Positions 15,951 through 16,340 of a DNA stretch of 16,340 bases are shown here, piece after piece; positions within the stretch are counted from its first letter, which is position 1, and each line of letters starts with the position of its first letter. Source of the DNA: Pseudomonadota bacterium (lineage in GTDB: Bacteria; Pseudomonadota; Alphaproteobacteria; Sphingomonadales; Sphingomonadaceae); the NCBI GenBank assembly GCA_023390675.1, contig JAEWCK010000299.1, forward strand, positions 1-16,340, read 5' to 3'. Both the position numbers and the translations under genes were made by a program. The notes beneath the pieces are model-generated. The model saw only the letters and a list, made by a program, of their open reading frames with translations. It was not told where the DNA came from and made no database searches.

Positions 15951-16211
15951 TGGGGAACATACGCCTGCATGTTTGCGGAAGCGGGGCGACCGGCGCGTTC
16001 GGGGCGCCACGCCATGATCTTGCAGGGGCGGTGGAGTGCGGCGGGCGCCATTTCGCGTGCGATGTGCCCGGGCACGACGCTGCACGGCCTCCTCGCCAGG
16101 CGCTTCGGGCTCAAGCCGGGATTTCCGGTGATATTCAAGCCGTTCGACGCAAAGGTGCCGATCGAGCGAATACGGTTCACCGGCGCCGATATCGATATCT
16201 TCCGGCCTCGC
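15951..16211 (+). other. Gap with an unassigned open frame
   Basis: No recognisable gene lies between the FAD protein and the converging manD. Two plus-strand frames are open. One starts at the ATG at 15950 (TGATG overlap, as in the preceding pair) and runs to 16222. The other runs from an ATG at 15969 to the window edge, includes GLLARRFGLKPGFPVIFKP, and keeps a GC-rich third position. Neither resembles a known family to me. A 12-base palindrome, GATATCGATATC, lies at 16188-16199. It may be a gene remnant or plain spacer. Confidence 0.3.
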
Positions 16212-16340
16212 CTACCAGTTGAACATGGTTCCGTCTTCGAGGCGGTTCACGGGGAGGTATGCGCGTTTGTATTCGTGTGTGGCGGCGAGGGTTTCGTCGA
16301 TGTCGACGCCGAGGCCGGGCGTGTCGCCGGGGTGCATGAG
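16212..16340 (-). CDS. manD: D-mannonate dehydratase, C-terminal end (partial)
   Basis: The last 42 residues of an enolase-superfamily protein run in from the right edge to the TAG at 16214-16212. The ending (HPGDTPGLGVDIDE, then YKRAYLPVNRLEDGTMFNW) is the C-terminus typical of the ManD/RspA group, which dehydrates D-mannonate to 2-keto-3-deoxygluconate in hexuronate breakdown. The catalytic residues lie outside the window, so activity cannot be judged; some RspA relatives have low or different activity. It converges on the FAD oxidoreductase gene. Confidence 0.85.
   Translation of the reverse strand, partial: LMHPGDTPGLGVDIDETLAATHEYKRAYLPVNRLEDGTMFNW

Noticed and set aside
16188..16199. 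GATATCGATATC as a regulatory operator
   Set aside because: A 12-base perfect palindrome near the end of two convergent genes is not a likely operator site, and no second copy was noticed.

Overview
The window is high-GC DNA from an alphaproteobacterium, most likely a sphingomonad. The inference rests on the glyS-ppdK pair, a Caulobacter-style cpa/tad pilus locus, and a ManD-type mannonate dehydratase tail at the right edge. No taxon-specific marker such as an rRNA gene is present, so the assignment is by protein resemblance only.

Layout. Positions 60-6085 (plus strand) hold glyS (glycyl-tRNA synthetase beta chain), ppdK (pyruvate phosphate dikinase), and a secreted protein with two Adhesin_E-like halves whose start overlaps the end of ppdK. 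Positions 13857-6123 (minus strand) hold a pilus assembly run in the order cpaA, cpaB, cpaC, cpaD, cpaE, tadB, tadC, followed by a small membrane protein with a coiled coil and a His-rich tail. Internal spacings are very tight (0 to 2 bases, or 4-base overlaps) at several joints, so the run is probably one operon. Positions 13906-15950 (plus strand) hold a translationally coupled pair: an alpha/beta hydrolase and a DAO-family FAD oxidoreductase. The last 129 bases on the minus strand are the 3' end of a D-mannonate dehydratase gene.

How the genes work together. The Cpa/Tad proteins build a Flp-type pilus: CpaA processes prepilin, CpaC is the outer-membrane secretin with CpaD as its lipoprotein partner, CpaB is a periplasmic assembly factor, CpaE/TadZ localises the machine, and TadB/TadC form the inner-membrane platform. 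The assembly ATPase (CpaF/TadA), which normally lies between cpaE and tadB, is absent, and so is any Flp pilin gene. The machine therefore depends on genes outside this window or has degenerated.

The most unusual structure is in glyS. A 126-base palindromic repeat sits inside the gene in frame, a related copy ends two bases before its start codon and probably supplies its ribosome-binding site within a hairpin, and a stretch of about 330 bases further along has much lower GC than its surroundings. Nothing here looks like a wholly new multi-gene system; the repeat-in-gene architecture and the ATPase-less pilus locus are the best leads.
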